Below, one piece after another: positions 16,743 to 25,062 of a DNA stretch of 25,407 nucleotides (the first letter of the stretch is position 1; the number at the start of each line of letters is the position of its first letter). The notes beneath the pieces are model-generated. The model did not search any database, had not been told where the DNA came from, and worked only from the letters and a program-made list of their open reading frames with translations. Source of the stretch: an uncultured Methylobacter sp. GTDB taxonomy: Bacteria; Pseudomonadota; Gammaproteobacteria; Methylococcales; Methylomonadaceae. The DNA is taken from contig CAIKYI010000405.1 in NCBI GenBank assembly GCA_903831545.1, forward strand, positions 1 through 25,407, in the 5' to 3' direction. The translations under genes were made by a program, and so were the position numbers.

Positions 16743-18184
16743 TAAAAAGCCACCACTATTTGCGCAATACCCAATTTTTTATCAAAATAACGCTCTTGGG
16801 TTGCGGTTCCAAGAGAGTCTGTGTATTCAAATTTTAGCTTAAAATACTCATTAAACTTGTAATTCAAGCCAAGAGATAATGCGGAAACATTATTGATAGC
16901 AACCAGGTTGCCATCAAAATCATCGGCCTGTCGGTTATGCGGCTGCCATCTGCCGTAACGGGCAAAAGCAATGACCGGATAATGGATAAAACTTTCCAGA
17001 TTGGCCAGCAACGTTGAGTGATAACCAAGCTCGTTGGGCTTGCCAAGCACGGTAGTGCCATCGGTGGATTCGAAATTAGCGTTGACCCATAAGAATTCGT
17101 TTTGTAACCTTAAAAAACCATAGCCCAAACTTAAATCCGCAGCATACACCGTGTGCCGGACATTGTTGTTTTTATCAAGATCGCTCAAGTGCGACACGCC
17201 AAACTCAATGCCTTCGGGAGCATTTTTATGGGTACGATAGATGTTTTGTCCAAGCGATACCCCCAGGCGTCCACCCAGAGATGTTCCGTCATTAGCATAC
17301 ATTGCGTCAGTCCAAAACGCGGAAAAGTTAAACATCTTCCAGGAACCATAGGAACGCACACCATCACCGTTATAGCCGCCAAATTGCATTCTTGAGGTGG
17401 TGATCGGCGCAGTGATCGTCACGCGATCCTTGTTGGCAAAGTTTTGATAATCGCTTGAGAAGGGCAAATCAAATCGGCCTGCCTGTATATGAAACCCCTG
17501 GTTATTAAAAATCCGGCCTCTGGGTGGAATGGAATTATCAAACTGGTGGTAATCAATTAACGCAACTGCAATGCCTGCGCCACCTGCACCAATTCCCCCG
17601 GGCCCGCTGCCCCCACAGGAAATCGCAGCCGGAGCTGAGAACTCGGAGCCAGATGAGTTACCGCACAAAACCAGCGCCGAGCTTGCAGCAAAATTGTCGT
17701 TATGCGCATACTCCAGGTCAAGTTCAATTGAACCCACGCTAAAAGTCTGGTTAGTCGAATTATCGGTTTTAGCATTAACATCAAAAAAGCCGCTAATATC
17801 CAGGCCTTTTTCTTTTGCCTTTTCTCTTAATTCTTCTACTTCTTCAGTCAAGTCACCGAGTTTGCTGATAATACCCGGCTCAGATTGGGCGTCGGGCGCT
17901 TTCACCGGTTTAGGCTGTGCATTTTGTGAAATTTTTACGTCAGTAGCTGCAACGGATTGCGGCGAGGGACTCGGCGCTGCCTTGGGGGCATGTTCCAATT
18001 GCTGGAGTCGAGCTTCCAGTTCAGCAATTTTCTGGTCTTTTTCCTTCAACAGACCCGCGACAATCTGTCGGATATGTTCATCAGAAACGCTGGTAGCATC
18101 TGCTGTGGCATGAGCTATAGGTATCTGTAAGGTTAACAAAAAAATGGAAATCTTTGCTAATAGAGGGATGCTTGGATAAGTCAT
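16742..18184 (-). CDS. Porin-like outer-membrane beta-barrel with N-terminal coiled coil
   Basis: 480 residues from ATG 18184; the frame also has a TTG two codons earlier. A signal peptide ends near AHA. A coiled coil follows (EKDQKIAELEARLQQLE, about residues 48-64), then a Pro/Ala-rich linker, a second helix (LTEEVEELREKAKEKG) and a barrel starting at LDISGFFDV. Alternating aromatic strands run to a terminal phenylalanine (QIVVAF), the classic barrel end. The helix-plus-barrel plan recalls trimeric OprO/P-like porins. A glycine-rich insert (about residues 190-205) with two nearby cysteines (CGNSSG and SCGGSG) probably forms a surface loop. Coupling to a tetraheme cytochrome gene is reminiscent of porin-cytochrome conduits, but this barrel is smaller than MtrB/PioB, so a plain porin is equally possible. 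Confidence 0.8.
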   Translation of the reverse strand: MTYPSIPLLAKISIFLLTLQIPIAHATADATSVSDEHIRQIVAGLLKEKDQKIAELEARLQQLEHAPKAAPSPSPQSVAATDVKISQNAQPKPVKAPDAQSEPGIISKLGDLTEEVEELREKAKEKGLDISGFFDVNAKTDNSTNQTFSVGSIELDLEYAHNDNFAASSALVLCGNSSGSEFSAPAAISCGGSGPGGIGAGGAGIAVALIDYHQFDNSIPPRGRIFNNQGFHIQAGRFDLPFSSDYQNFANKDRVTITAPITTSRMQFGGYNGDGVRSYGSWKMFNFSAFWTDAMYANDGTSLGGRLGVSLGQNIYRTHKNAPEGIEFGVSHLSDLDKNNNVRHTVYAADLSLGYGFLRLQNEFLWVNANFESTDGTTVLGKPNELGYHSTLLANLESFIHYPVIAFARYGRWQPHNRQADDFDGNLVAINNVSALSLGLNYKFNEYFKLKFEYTDSLGTATQERYFDKKLGIAQIVVAF

Positions 18185-18202
18185 AACCAATTTCTTATAA
18201 TT

Positions 18203-18234
18203 ATTATAAATTGAAAACAGTTCATATTATTATA
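18203..18234 (-). promoter_or_regulatory. Candidate promoter -10 boxes of the porin-cytochrome operon
   Basis: Two perfect TATAAT hexamers on the minus strand lie at 18208-18203 and 18234-18229. The distal one would start a transcript about 38 bases before ATG 18184. No good -35 box is seen 16-18 bases upstream of either; the palindrome at 18255-18279 lies there instead, centred near -44. The region is AT-rich, so chance matches are possible. Confidence 0.4.
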
Positions 18235-18254
18235 ACTTGCAGTTGATGTTGATA

Positions 18255-18279
18255 CCCGTATCGATCAATCGATAGCGGG
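18255..18279. promoter_or_regulatory. Dyad upstream of the porin operon, possible activator site
   Basis: TATCGAT-CA-ATCGATA (18259-18274) is a perfect dyad, extended by CCCG on the left and CGGG on the right with one bulged base. It lies in the 161-base gap between the HD-GYP regulator and the porin genes, where a -35 box would be expected. It may bind a transcription factor, or form the hairpin that ends the upstream transcript, although no T-run follows. Confidence 0.45.
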
Positions 18280-18345
18280 GATGGTTGGCCTTACCAAAAT
18301 GTAAAGGTTCGAGTATGATTTTTTATATTCATCATTCTCTTTTGG

Positions 18346-19953
18346 TTACACGATGTCGGCAAACTGTTCGGTAATCAGATAAAATTCGGCTTCGTGAGTC
18401 AAAAAAGCCTCGACAATGTCTGGGTCAAAATGGATGCCACTGCCTTGGTTTATTATGGCATTGGCTTTATCTCGTGGAAACGGTTCTTTGTAAACGCGTC
18501 TGCAAGTCAGGGCATCGTAAACATCCACCAACGCCAGAATTCTTGCAACCAGCGGAATAGACTCACCTTGCAGACCCTGTGGATAGCCGCTGCCATCCCA
18601 TTTTTCATGATGTCCATAAGCGACATCCATACCGCATTTGATAAAACTTTGTGAGGGATATTGATCATACACTGTACGTAGAGTGTCACCGCCAATTTTG
18701 GCATGTGTTTTCATGATTTCAAATTCTTCCGGGGTTAAGCGACCCGGCTTTTTCAGGATGGCATCAGGAATGCCCACTTTGCCGATGTCATGCAGCGGCG
18801 ACGAGCGTACCAGGTCATTGGTGAATTCCTGGGTAATGATATCCTGGAATTTTTCGGTTGCGGCCAGAAACGAACAGATTAAGGCGCAGAGCTTTTTAAG
18901 GCGGAGTAGATGCGCTCCTGTTTCAGGGTCACGATATTCGGATAACTTTGCCAGCGCAGAAATGATGGCATCCTGTGCATCGTCAAACGCTTCGTGATTC
19001 CAGTGACTCAGCAACGCAGTGGCGGTGACATCTGCCATGCCGGTTAACGCTTCCAGCGCATCGGGTTCAAGTATCACATTACTTCCAGCCAGATTAAGCA
19101 GACCCAATACGCCCTGTTGGCCGTTTAATGGAACAGACATGAACGGTTGTCCAAGAAACAGTGATTTGTCAAAGTCATGAATGGTTGTTTCGGGCAAACC
19201 ATTGTGCTGCCAGATTTGTTTGTCGGCTAAGGTTTTGGAGGTGACGCCGACCGGACAGTTTTTAGCATGAAACGGCGCCAGATCAAGGTCAGGAGGGAAA
19301 TGACAGGTAAAATGCTCATCCAATTGTGGACTGAGCCATAAAGTGATGTCGTGCAAATTGGTGAGTTCGCTGACAGCATTAATCAATGCAGGGATAATGG
19401 TGTGCGAATGGCTTAATTGCGTCATGTTTGCGACATAACGATATTGCAATTGCAAGGCGCGGGTTTTTTTGGTGACTAGTGATTCAAGCTGGGTGTTCAG
19501 TTGACTGAGTTGTTGATTCGCCTGTTGCAACTGAGTTTGCAGTATTTGTTCAGACATCCGCAGCCGGTATTGTTCCAGGCTGTCTTTAAGTGTTTCCAGC
19601 AACACTTCCTTGGGACAAGGTTTGTTGAGAAAACGTGAAATATGTGCGTTATGTAAGGCATTAATGGCCACGTCGAGTTCTGCCCGACCGGTAAGCATCA
19701 TCAGCACTGTATCAGGATAGCGTTGATAGACGGTATTCAGAAACGTAATACCATCTATTCCGGGCATATTATAATCGGAAACTACAATAGCAAACGGTCC
19801 TTCAGTGGACATTAGGGTTAAGGCCGCGGTGCCGCCTTCTGCGATGGTGATGTCGAACTCTTTTCGTAGCTGGCGTTTTATTCCCTCCAGCAATAGCACT
19901 TCATCATCGACAAAAAGGATTTTTTGGCTGATGTTGGAAGATGATAAGGTCAT
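18346..19953 (-). CDS. Response regulator with REC, GAF-like and HD-GYP domains (cyclic-di-GMP phosphodiesterase)
   Basis: 535 residues. The receiver (about 10-125) has the acidic pair D16/D17, phospho-acceptor D60 (VVSDYNMPGIDG) and K111. A coiled-coil linker (about 130-172) and a GAF-like region (about 175-315) follow, then HD-GYP (about 325-520). Catalytic signatures are complete: HDIGKVGIPD (388-397), HAKIGG, HHEKWDGSGYP (448-458) and DVYDALTCRRVYK. It should hydrolyse cyclic-di-GMP when phosphorylated, like RpfG. The start ATG at 19953 has a good ribosome site (GGAG, 6 bases upstream). It lies 90 bases downstream of the HDOD regulator and belongs with the kinase at 21285-22739, the likely phosphodonor. 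Confidence 0.92.
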   Translation of the reverse strand: MTLSSSNISQKILFVDDEVLLLEGIKRQLRKEFDITIAEGGTAALTLMSTEGPFAIVVSDYNMPGIDGITFLNTVYQRYPDTVLMMLTGRAELDVAINALHNAHISRFLNKPCPKEVLLETLKDSLEQYRLRMSEQILQTQLQQANQQLSQLNTQLESLVTKKTRALQLQYRYVANMTQLSHSHTIIPALINAVSELTNLHDITLWLSPQLDEHFTCHFPPDLDLAPFHAKNCPVGVTSKTLADKQIWQHNGLPETTIHDFDKSLFLGQPFMSVPLNGQQGVLGLLNLAGSNVILEPDALEALTGMADVTATALLSHWNHEAFDDAQDAIISALAKLSEYRDPETGAHLLRLKKLCALICSFLAATEKFQDIITQEFTNDLVRSSPLHDIGKVGIPDAILKKPGRLTPEEFEIMKTHAKIGGDTLRTVYDQYPSQSFIKCGMDVAYGHHEKWDGSGYPQGLQGESIPLVARILALVDVYDALTCRRVYKEPFPRDKANAIINQGSGIHFDPDIVEAFLTHEAEFYLITEQFADIV

Positions 19954-20043
19954 GCAGGCTCCAAAATTTTGGCAATGAGGTATAAATCAGGGTTAGTAAA
20001 GTTTATAAAACTCAGAAAAAGCTTGTCTGCTATTGTATGGATT

Positions 20044-21267
20044 TTATTTGGCATTGTGGTTAGCCAGTACTTTATCAGCCAATAATTGCCAGCTGGGTAA
20101 GCGTTCAAATTTATTGATGCGTTGCAGGTAGGCGGTATCCAGGGTCATGTCAAACAATCGGTCGCAGCCAGACATAACAGAAGGCTTTAACAGGCAAGCG
20201 GCAACATGTACAGCGGTCAGGCCATTCATGTCATTGTAATCGGTATCGTTGGGATTGTTTTGTAACAGAATGGCCTCGATAATACGCGGCGGAATTTTCC
20301 ATAGACTTAAAACATAGGCTGCGCCTTCTGAACGCGTGAAACCAAAAATAGCCATTTCCAACTCGGCAACCGGCGTATCGGTGTTTTGGACGTATTCCAT
20401 CAAAAGTTTTAGTTTATTGCCGCCGCGCGACAGGAAGATCAGCAGTCCCATGTTGTGTAACAGTCCGCCCAAATAGGCTTGATCGGGACGATCCTCAAGC
20501 TGGTGTTCCGCTAATGCAATAAGCCGCGCCAGGTCAGCAACACGACTTGCGTCTTGCCACAGATGTTCCATGTAGAACTCCAGCTCAGGATTTAAAACCG
20601 GAAAGGCATTTTTAACATGCACCGACAGCACCAGGTTATTCAGTTTTTTGAGACCGATCAGATTAACAGCGTCAGTCAGGTTTGAAATAACACGATTCAA
20701 GCCAAAATAAGGCGAGTTGACCAGTTGCAATAGTTTGGCTGACAAAACCATATCGCTGGCAAAAATTTTGGCAATATCATTGATGGTAGTGTTTTCGTCG
20801 GCAATAGCCGTATTTAGTTCATGGTAGATTTTCGGCAGACTGGGAAGATGGTTGGGATCGCCGACTCCAGCGATAATCTGCGGGTTGCGCAAGCAGTCCT
20901 GGATTTTAAAAATTTGCGAAATAGCCTCACGCAAAATTTCTGAACTACAGGGTTTGCTGAGATATTGATGGGCAACTTCCAGTCCGCTTTTAAGCGTTGC
21001 TTCATCGGCATAGCCGCTGAGGATAATACGTACCGTTCCAGGGTATTGCTCGCTGACTATTTTAAGCAGTTCGTCGCCGCGCATTTCCGGCATCATCATG
21101 TCGCTGACGATTAAGTCTATTGCTTGTTGAGCCATCAATTGCAGCGCTTGCGGACCGTTCCTGGCAAAAAACAACTGCCATTGATCACGAAAAGGGCGCA
21201 ACTGGCGCTGAATGCCGCTGATGACGTTTTCGTTATCGTCTACAAACAGGATGTTTTTTTTAATCAT
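20044..21267 (-). CDS. Response regulator with REC and HDOD domains
   Basis: 407 residues. The receiver (about 4-120) has D10/D11, phospho-acceptor D56 (LIVSDMMMPEMRGD) and K105. The HDOD domain (about 138-345) carries LPSLPKIYHEL, the NSPYFG signature (184-189) and GLLHNMGLL. Here the HD pair reads H271-N272, as expected for a domain that does not act as a phosphohydrolase. HDOD proteins are signalling adaptors in proteobacteria and often share operons with HD-GYP and GGDEF proteins. The gene begins 17 bases after the kinase stop, so it is co-transcribed with it. Its partner and output are not known; binding to another protein rather than DNA is expected, as no DNA-binding domain is present. 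Confidence 0.9.
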   Translation of the reverse strand: MIKKNILFVDDNENVISGIQRQLRPFRDQWQLFFARNGPQALQLMAQQAIDLIVSDMMMPEMRGDELLKIVSEQYPGTVRIILSGYADEATLKSGLEVAHQYLSKPCSSEILREAISQIFKIQDCLRNPQIIAGVGDPNHLPSLPKIYHELNTAIADENTTINDIAKIFASDMVLSAKLLQLVNSPYFGLNRVISNLTDAVNLIGLKKLNNLVLSVHVKNAFPVLNPELEFYMEHLWQDASRVADLARLIALAEHQLEDRPDQAYLGGLLHNMGLLIFLSRGGNKLKLLMEYVQNTDTPVAELEMAIFGFTRSEGAAYVLSLWKIPPRIIEAILLQNNPNDTDYNDMNGLTAVHVAACLLKPSVMSGCDRLFDMTLDTAYLQRINKFERLPSWQLLADKVLANHNAK

Positions 21268-21284
21268 GAGCCTTATTCCTGACT

Positions 21285-22739
21285 TTAATGTTTCGTAGGT
21301 AACTGGATGTGGAATGTGGTGCCGATTTCCGGGGTGGATTCAAAAAACAATTTACCCTGATGGTTTTCAACAATAATACTGTGCGACAGACTTAATCCTT
21401 GCCCCGTGCCTTTGCCAACAACTTTGGTGGTAAAGAACAGGTTGAAGACTTTTTCCTGTATCTCCGGTGGAATGCCGGCACCGTTATCCTCGATCAAAAT
21501 TTCAACGTAATCATCAAGTTTGCGAGTGGTGATTTTAATCAGGCCTATACCTGCATGCCCCTCTTCAATCGCATGAGCGGCATTGATGATTAGATTGAGA
21601 AAAACCTGATTAAGTTCATTGGGATAACATTCTATGGTGTCTATATCGGAGGCAAAATCGGTTTCAATGTCGGCAATGTATTTATAGCTGTTGCGACTCA
21701 GGGTTAGAGCGCTGTTAATTGCCTGATGCAGGTTGATTGCCTGTTTGTTTTGATTTTGTTCGACATGGGAAAATGATTTCATCGCTTTGACAATTTCTGC
21801 AACCCGCTCTACGCCTTCTAGTGCCTGATTTATAGCTTTTGGACTGTCTTCGAGAATAAAGTCGAGATCGTATTTGTTTATCAATCCGGCCAGCTGTGGC
21901 TTTAAGTTATCATCGGCCAAATCCAGCAAGTCTTGCTGAAAAGCGATGATGTCGGCAAAATTAACTTGCAGTGCCGAGAGATTATCGCCAATGTATTGAA
22001 TCGGTGTGTTAATTTCATGGGCAACCCCAGATGCCAGCTGGCCGATAGCTTCCAGTTTTTGGGCTTGAACAAGTTGGGCTTGCAGGATTTTGGTTTCGCT
22101 GATGTCGTCAATCAAACCGGAAAAAAACAGATCGCCGTCAATCTCCATCGGGTTAACACGCAGCAGGGCCGGAAAATTGGTACCATCTTTACGCAATGCT
22201 TCCACCTCGCGGCGCTGGCCAATGATGGAGGGTATTTTGGTGTCTATATAACGTTTGAGGTAGCCATCATGGTTAATGGCAAGAGCTGCAGGCATTAAAC
22301 AAGAGACGTTTTTGCCGATGATTTCGCTGGCGCTATAACCGAATATTTGTTCGGCGGATTTATTGAAGCTTTGTATGCAACCTTTTTGGTCGATAGTAAT
22401 AATTGCGCTGGCCGCAGTATCCAGTATCGAATTAAGTTGTGTGGAGCGGCGTTCCGAGTTGAGTCTGGCTTCATCGGTCGCCTGAGTTCGTTCAGTCACG
22501 ATTTGCTTAATCAAAGGTCTTAATGCTAGCCACCACAGCATCGGTGAGCTTAGGCAACTTAACAGCACAGTATCTAAAATTGAAACCTGCATGAGCGTAA
22601 GGACAATGCCAAGCTGTGTAATCTCATCAAGTACAAGCATGACGCCCATTTCTGAAATACCAATAACAGCAATGATTATGAGCAGTGAAGAAGCAAAGTT
22701 ACGCTTTAGCAAGCGCTCAGGCAACAATGACTTAATCAT
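21285..22739 (-). CDS. PAS-domain sensor histidine kinase
   Basis: 484 residues: two or three hydrophobic spans at the N terminus (about 17-37 and 42-75) with almost no periplasmic loop, PAS (about 98-216), dimerisation helix with the phospho-acceptor H241 in GVAHEINTPIQYI, and a HATPase domain (about 335-482). The N box NLIINAAHAIEE (N386), the G1 box IEDNGAGIP (D418) and the G2 box GKGTGQGLSLSHSI are intact. An ATP-dependent autokinase at the inner membrane is expected, sensing through PAS rather than through a periplasmic domain. No receiver is fused; the two response regulators directly downstream are the obvious targets. The ATG at 22739 has no Shine-Dalgarno; instead AACCTCCT, its complement, stands just before it. 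Confidence 0.92.
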   Translation of the reverse strand: MIKSLLPERLLKRNFASSLLIIIAVIGISEMGVMLVLDEITQLGIVLTLMQVSILDTVLLSCLSSPMLWWLALRPLIKQIVTERTQATDEARLNSERRSTQLNSILDTAASAIITIDQKGCIQSFNKSAEQIFGYSASEIIGKNVSCLMPAALAINHDGYLKRYIDTKIPSIIGQRREVEALRKDGTNFPALLRVNPMEIDGDLFFSGLIDDISETKILQAQLVQAQKLEAIGQLASGVAHEINTPIQYIGDNLSALQVNFADIIAFQQDLLDLADDNLKPQLAGLINKYDLDFILEDSPKAINQALEGVERVAEIVKAMKSFSHVEQNQNKQAINLHQAINSALTLSRNSYKYIADIETDFASDIDTIECYPNELNQVFLNLIINAAHAIEEGHAGIGLIKITTRKLDDYVEILIEDNGAGIPPEIQEKVFNLFFTTKVVGKGTGQGLSLSHSIIVENHQGKLFFESTPEIGTTFHIQLPTKH

Positions 22740-23238
22740 AGGAGGTTATATCCTTAAGGGTTGCGTTTGAAATTATCGAATCTTACCACAGCAAGAATAA
22801 AGGATGAGTAATTGAATAAGTAACAAATCATAAAACTGGCCAAGGTAGGCAGAAATATATCCCTTATTTGTCGGATAGGTCTTTATACGGTTGAAATAGG
22901 GGCAATATAGGTATTTGTACGGATATACGGAACTAATTAAATACTGTTAGTATCTATCTCAAATGTTAATAGGGCTTTTAACCAAGTTATAAGTGTAGAA
23001 AATTTAAAAATCAAAGTCGCTTCGCTTCTTTAATATTATGAGCGTTACGGGTGATTTTAATATAAACATAATAGATAACCCTTATGAGTTTTGTCATCAA
23101 CTGTAATCTACAAAATTGGCCCCAGTTATTTGGCATATATAGGCTGAATCAATGGTGTCCGTTTACATCCCGATGTGTGTATGGCAATAAACTTACACAG
23201 CAGTAATTCGTGATTTACATACTAATAGGTTTTAGAAA
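22740..23238. other. Divergent intergenic region, 499 bases
   Basis: AT-rich spacer between the histidine kinase and the Fis-type regulator. It holds a short dyad ATACT-GTT-AGTAT (22941-22953), a TACGGA pair (from about 22918 and 22926), and ACATC-CC-GATGT (23165-23176) upstream of the regulator. A weak rightward promoter could be TTTACA (23162-23167) with CAATAA (23185-23190). I found no -24/-12 (sigma54) promoter and no convincing small gene. Confidence 0.5.
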
Positions 23239-24642
23239 ATGCAAATGACCATCCATACTGTTAAGTTAGACTGTCTGGCTTCAAAGGACTATCAAGAATC
23301 GGTAATCTGCTCATTGCTAGAGTTAGGTAAAACACCGGTGCTTGTTGATACGAAAGTTTGGCTGGAAGGCCAGATTAAGGATCCGTGTAGCCTGATAATT
23401 TTGGTATTGCCTGAAAAAAACGCGATGATTGAAAAAATCGTCAAGGCTATCACTGCAACGCCAAATTCTCGGTATTTTGTCGTTTTTCCGGTGTTAACCG
23501 AGGAAATAAGCCCAATTTTAAATGCCAGTAGCGACTGCTGCTGCTGGCCTTGCTCTCCACTCGAATTGGAATTTCGCTTGGAGCGCTTGGCAGCCAAGTA
23601 TTATCACTCCCTTGATGCATCCAAACTTGACAAGGAAACCGCAGCATGGAGAAACCTGAATTTAATTGGCCAATCTTCAAAGTTCCTAGATATGCTGTCC
23701 TTTATAAAAAAAGCCTCCGAATGCCAGGCACCGGTACTTATTGAGGGTGAAACAGGATGTGGAAAAGAAGTGACTGCCAGAGCGATTCATTATTTGGGCA
23801 GTCGCAAGGATTTTCCATTTATTCCCATGAATTGTGGTGCGGTTCCTGACCAGTTAATTGAAAACGAATTATTTGGCCATGAGAAAGGCGCGTATACCGA
23901 TGCAAAACAAAGTCAGGTTGGCTTGGCCGAGCAAGCAGACGGCGGAACATTGTTTCTAGATGAAATTGAAGCTTTATCGCTTAAAGGACAGGTGACTTTA
24001 TTACGGTTTATTGAAGATAATATGATCAAGCCCTTGGGCGCAATAAAAAGTAAAAAAGTGAATGTAAGGATTTTGGCGGCAAGTAATATTTGTTTATCAG
24101 AGCTGGTAGCTCAGGGTACCTTTAGACAGGATTTGTTATTCCGTTTAAATCTTTTGCATATCGACTTGCCGCCACTCAGAACTCGCAAGGCAGATATACC
24201 AAAGCTTGCAGAACATTTTATGAGCAAATACCGGCGTCAGTATCAACAACCCGAAAAGCGATTTCATCCCGATGCGGTTGCCTGGATGGAAACTTATCAT
24301 TGGCCGGGAAATGTGCGCGAGCTGGAAAATTTTGTGCACCGATCATTTTTACTGTCCGATCATCCCGAAATAATCCCGACCGATAGTCAGCAGGAAACCC
24401 AAGAAACCCATTCGAGAAGAAAATTGGTGGACCGCAGGCAGGCAGTTGATTTTGATACTTCTTTTAACGAAGCGAAAAATCAGGCCATTAATAATTTTGA
24501 GCAAAGTTATCTGACCAGGCTCATTTCCAATTCTAAAGGCATTGTTACCCAAGCCGCTGATTTGGCGCAAAAAGAGCGTCGCTCATTGGGTAAGTTATTA
24601 AAAAAACACGATATAAACCCTACCCAATACCGCTGTAATTAA
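23239..24642 (+). CDS. AAA+ Fis-family regulator with degenerate receiver and GAYTDA motif
   Basis: 467 residues. The N-terminal domain (about 1-120) has a receiver-like layout but no phospho-acceptor Asp, and a cysteine cluster DCCCWPC (C100, C101, C102, C105) near its end. The AAA+ domain (about 140-375) has Walker A GETGCGKE (170-177), Walker B TLFLDE (237-242) and the sensor and arginine positions FRQDLLFRLN (295-304). The C terminus is a Fis-type HTH (about 420-460). The sigma54-contact loop reads GAYTDA (217-222) instead of GAFTGA; the Gly-to-Asp change falls at a residue important for opening sigma54 complexes. It may belong to a known divergent branch rather than being broken. Its target genes are unknown; it is divergent from the kinase operon. 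Confidence 0.88.
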   Translation: MQMTIHTVKLDCLASKDYQESVICSLLELGKTPVLVDTKVWLEGQIKDPCSLIILVLPEKNAMIEKIVKAITATPNSRYFVVFPVLTEEISPILNASSDCCCWPCSPLELEFRLERLAAKYYHSLDASKLDKETAAWRNLNLIGQSSKFLDMLSFIKKASECQAPVLIEGETGCGKEVTARAIHYLGSRKDFPFIPMNCGAVPDQLIENELFGHEKGAYTDAKQSQVGLAEQADGGTLFLDEIEALSLKGQVTLLRFIEDNMIKPLGAIKSKKVNVRILAASNICLSELVAQGTFRQDLLFRLNLLHIDLPPLRTRKADIPKLAEHFMSKYRRQYQQPEKRFHPDAVAWMETYHWPGNVRELENFVHRSFLLSDHPEIIPTDSQQETQETHSRRKLVDRRQAVDFDTSFNEAKNQAINNFEQSYLTRLISNSKGIVTQAADLAQKERRSLGKLLKKHDINPTQYRCN

Positions 24643-24655
24643 GGCAGGCAACAGT

Positions 24656-24673
24656 GGGTGAAGTCATTCACCC
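24656..24673 (+). terminator. Probable terminator hairpin of the Fis-type regulator gene
   Basis: GGGTGAA-GTCA-TTCACCC is a perfect 7-bp stem with a 4-base loop, starting 14 bases after the stop codon. Only TTAAATC follows, so the U-tract is weak. Confidence 0.55.
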
Positions 24674-24776
24674 TTAAATCAAAAGTTGTAGCGCTTTCTC
24701 TTTCAAGAGCAGTGCGTTGCAACCCGGTCAAAATTCAAAGCCAGGTTTGTGCTCTCTAAGCCTTGATGGATGGAGT

Positions 24777-24792
24777 CCAAAGCTGGCTTTGG
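24777..24792. repeat. 16-bp palindrome CCAAAGC-TG-GCTTTGG
   Basis: A perfect dyad with 7-bp arms and a 2-base centre. The same CCAAAGC and GCTTTGG arms recur at 25063-25089 with a longer spacer, so it may be part of a repeated element. Confidence 0.5.
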
Positions 24793-24945
24793 TTATTGTT
24801 AAACTGAGCCAAAAATGGAACGTGGATGACGCGGATCTTATGGATTTACAGGGGTTTTTAAAACCTAAACCTGCTTTCTTGCGCTTAATTAATCCCTGTT
24901 CCATTAACTGTTCAGTATCAATGCCTTTAAGCATAAAACTGGAGT

Positions 24946-24966
24946 AAAACAGCTTTAGCTGTTTTT
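24946..24966. terminator. Strong bidirectional intrinsic terminator
   Basis: AAAACAGC-TTTA-GCTGTTTT is a perfect 8-bp stem with a 4-base loop, an A-tract before it and a T-tract after it. It can work on both strands. No clear gene lies next to it, so it may end a small RNA in the region or a transcript read leftward from beyond the window. Confidence 0.6.
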
Positions 24967-25062
24967 ACAGGCAATACCTGAAGCTATTGCACTCCCTTTT
25001 TTTAAATAACTGGCGCTTAACTTAACGGCATTATGTTCAGTTAGTGATAATCAGTAATCTGT

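Noticed and set aside
22740..22810. Small plus-strand gene using the AGGAGGTT sequence at 22740
   Set aside because: The only start in reach is a TTG about 13 bases away, giving about 15 codons without features.
23125..23150. Sigma54 promoter (TTGGCATATATAGGCTG)
   Set aside because: Spacing between GG and GC is 9 bases, not 10, and the -12 element is poor.
24717..24947. 76-codon plus-strand ORF and overlapping 68-codon minus-strand ORF (24728-24934)
   Set aside because: No recognisable family, no ribosome site, mutual overlap and internal palindromes; more likely non-coding.
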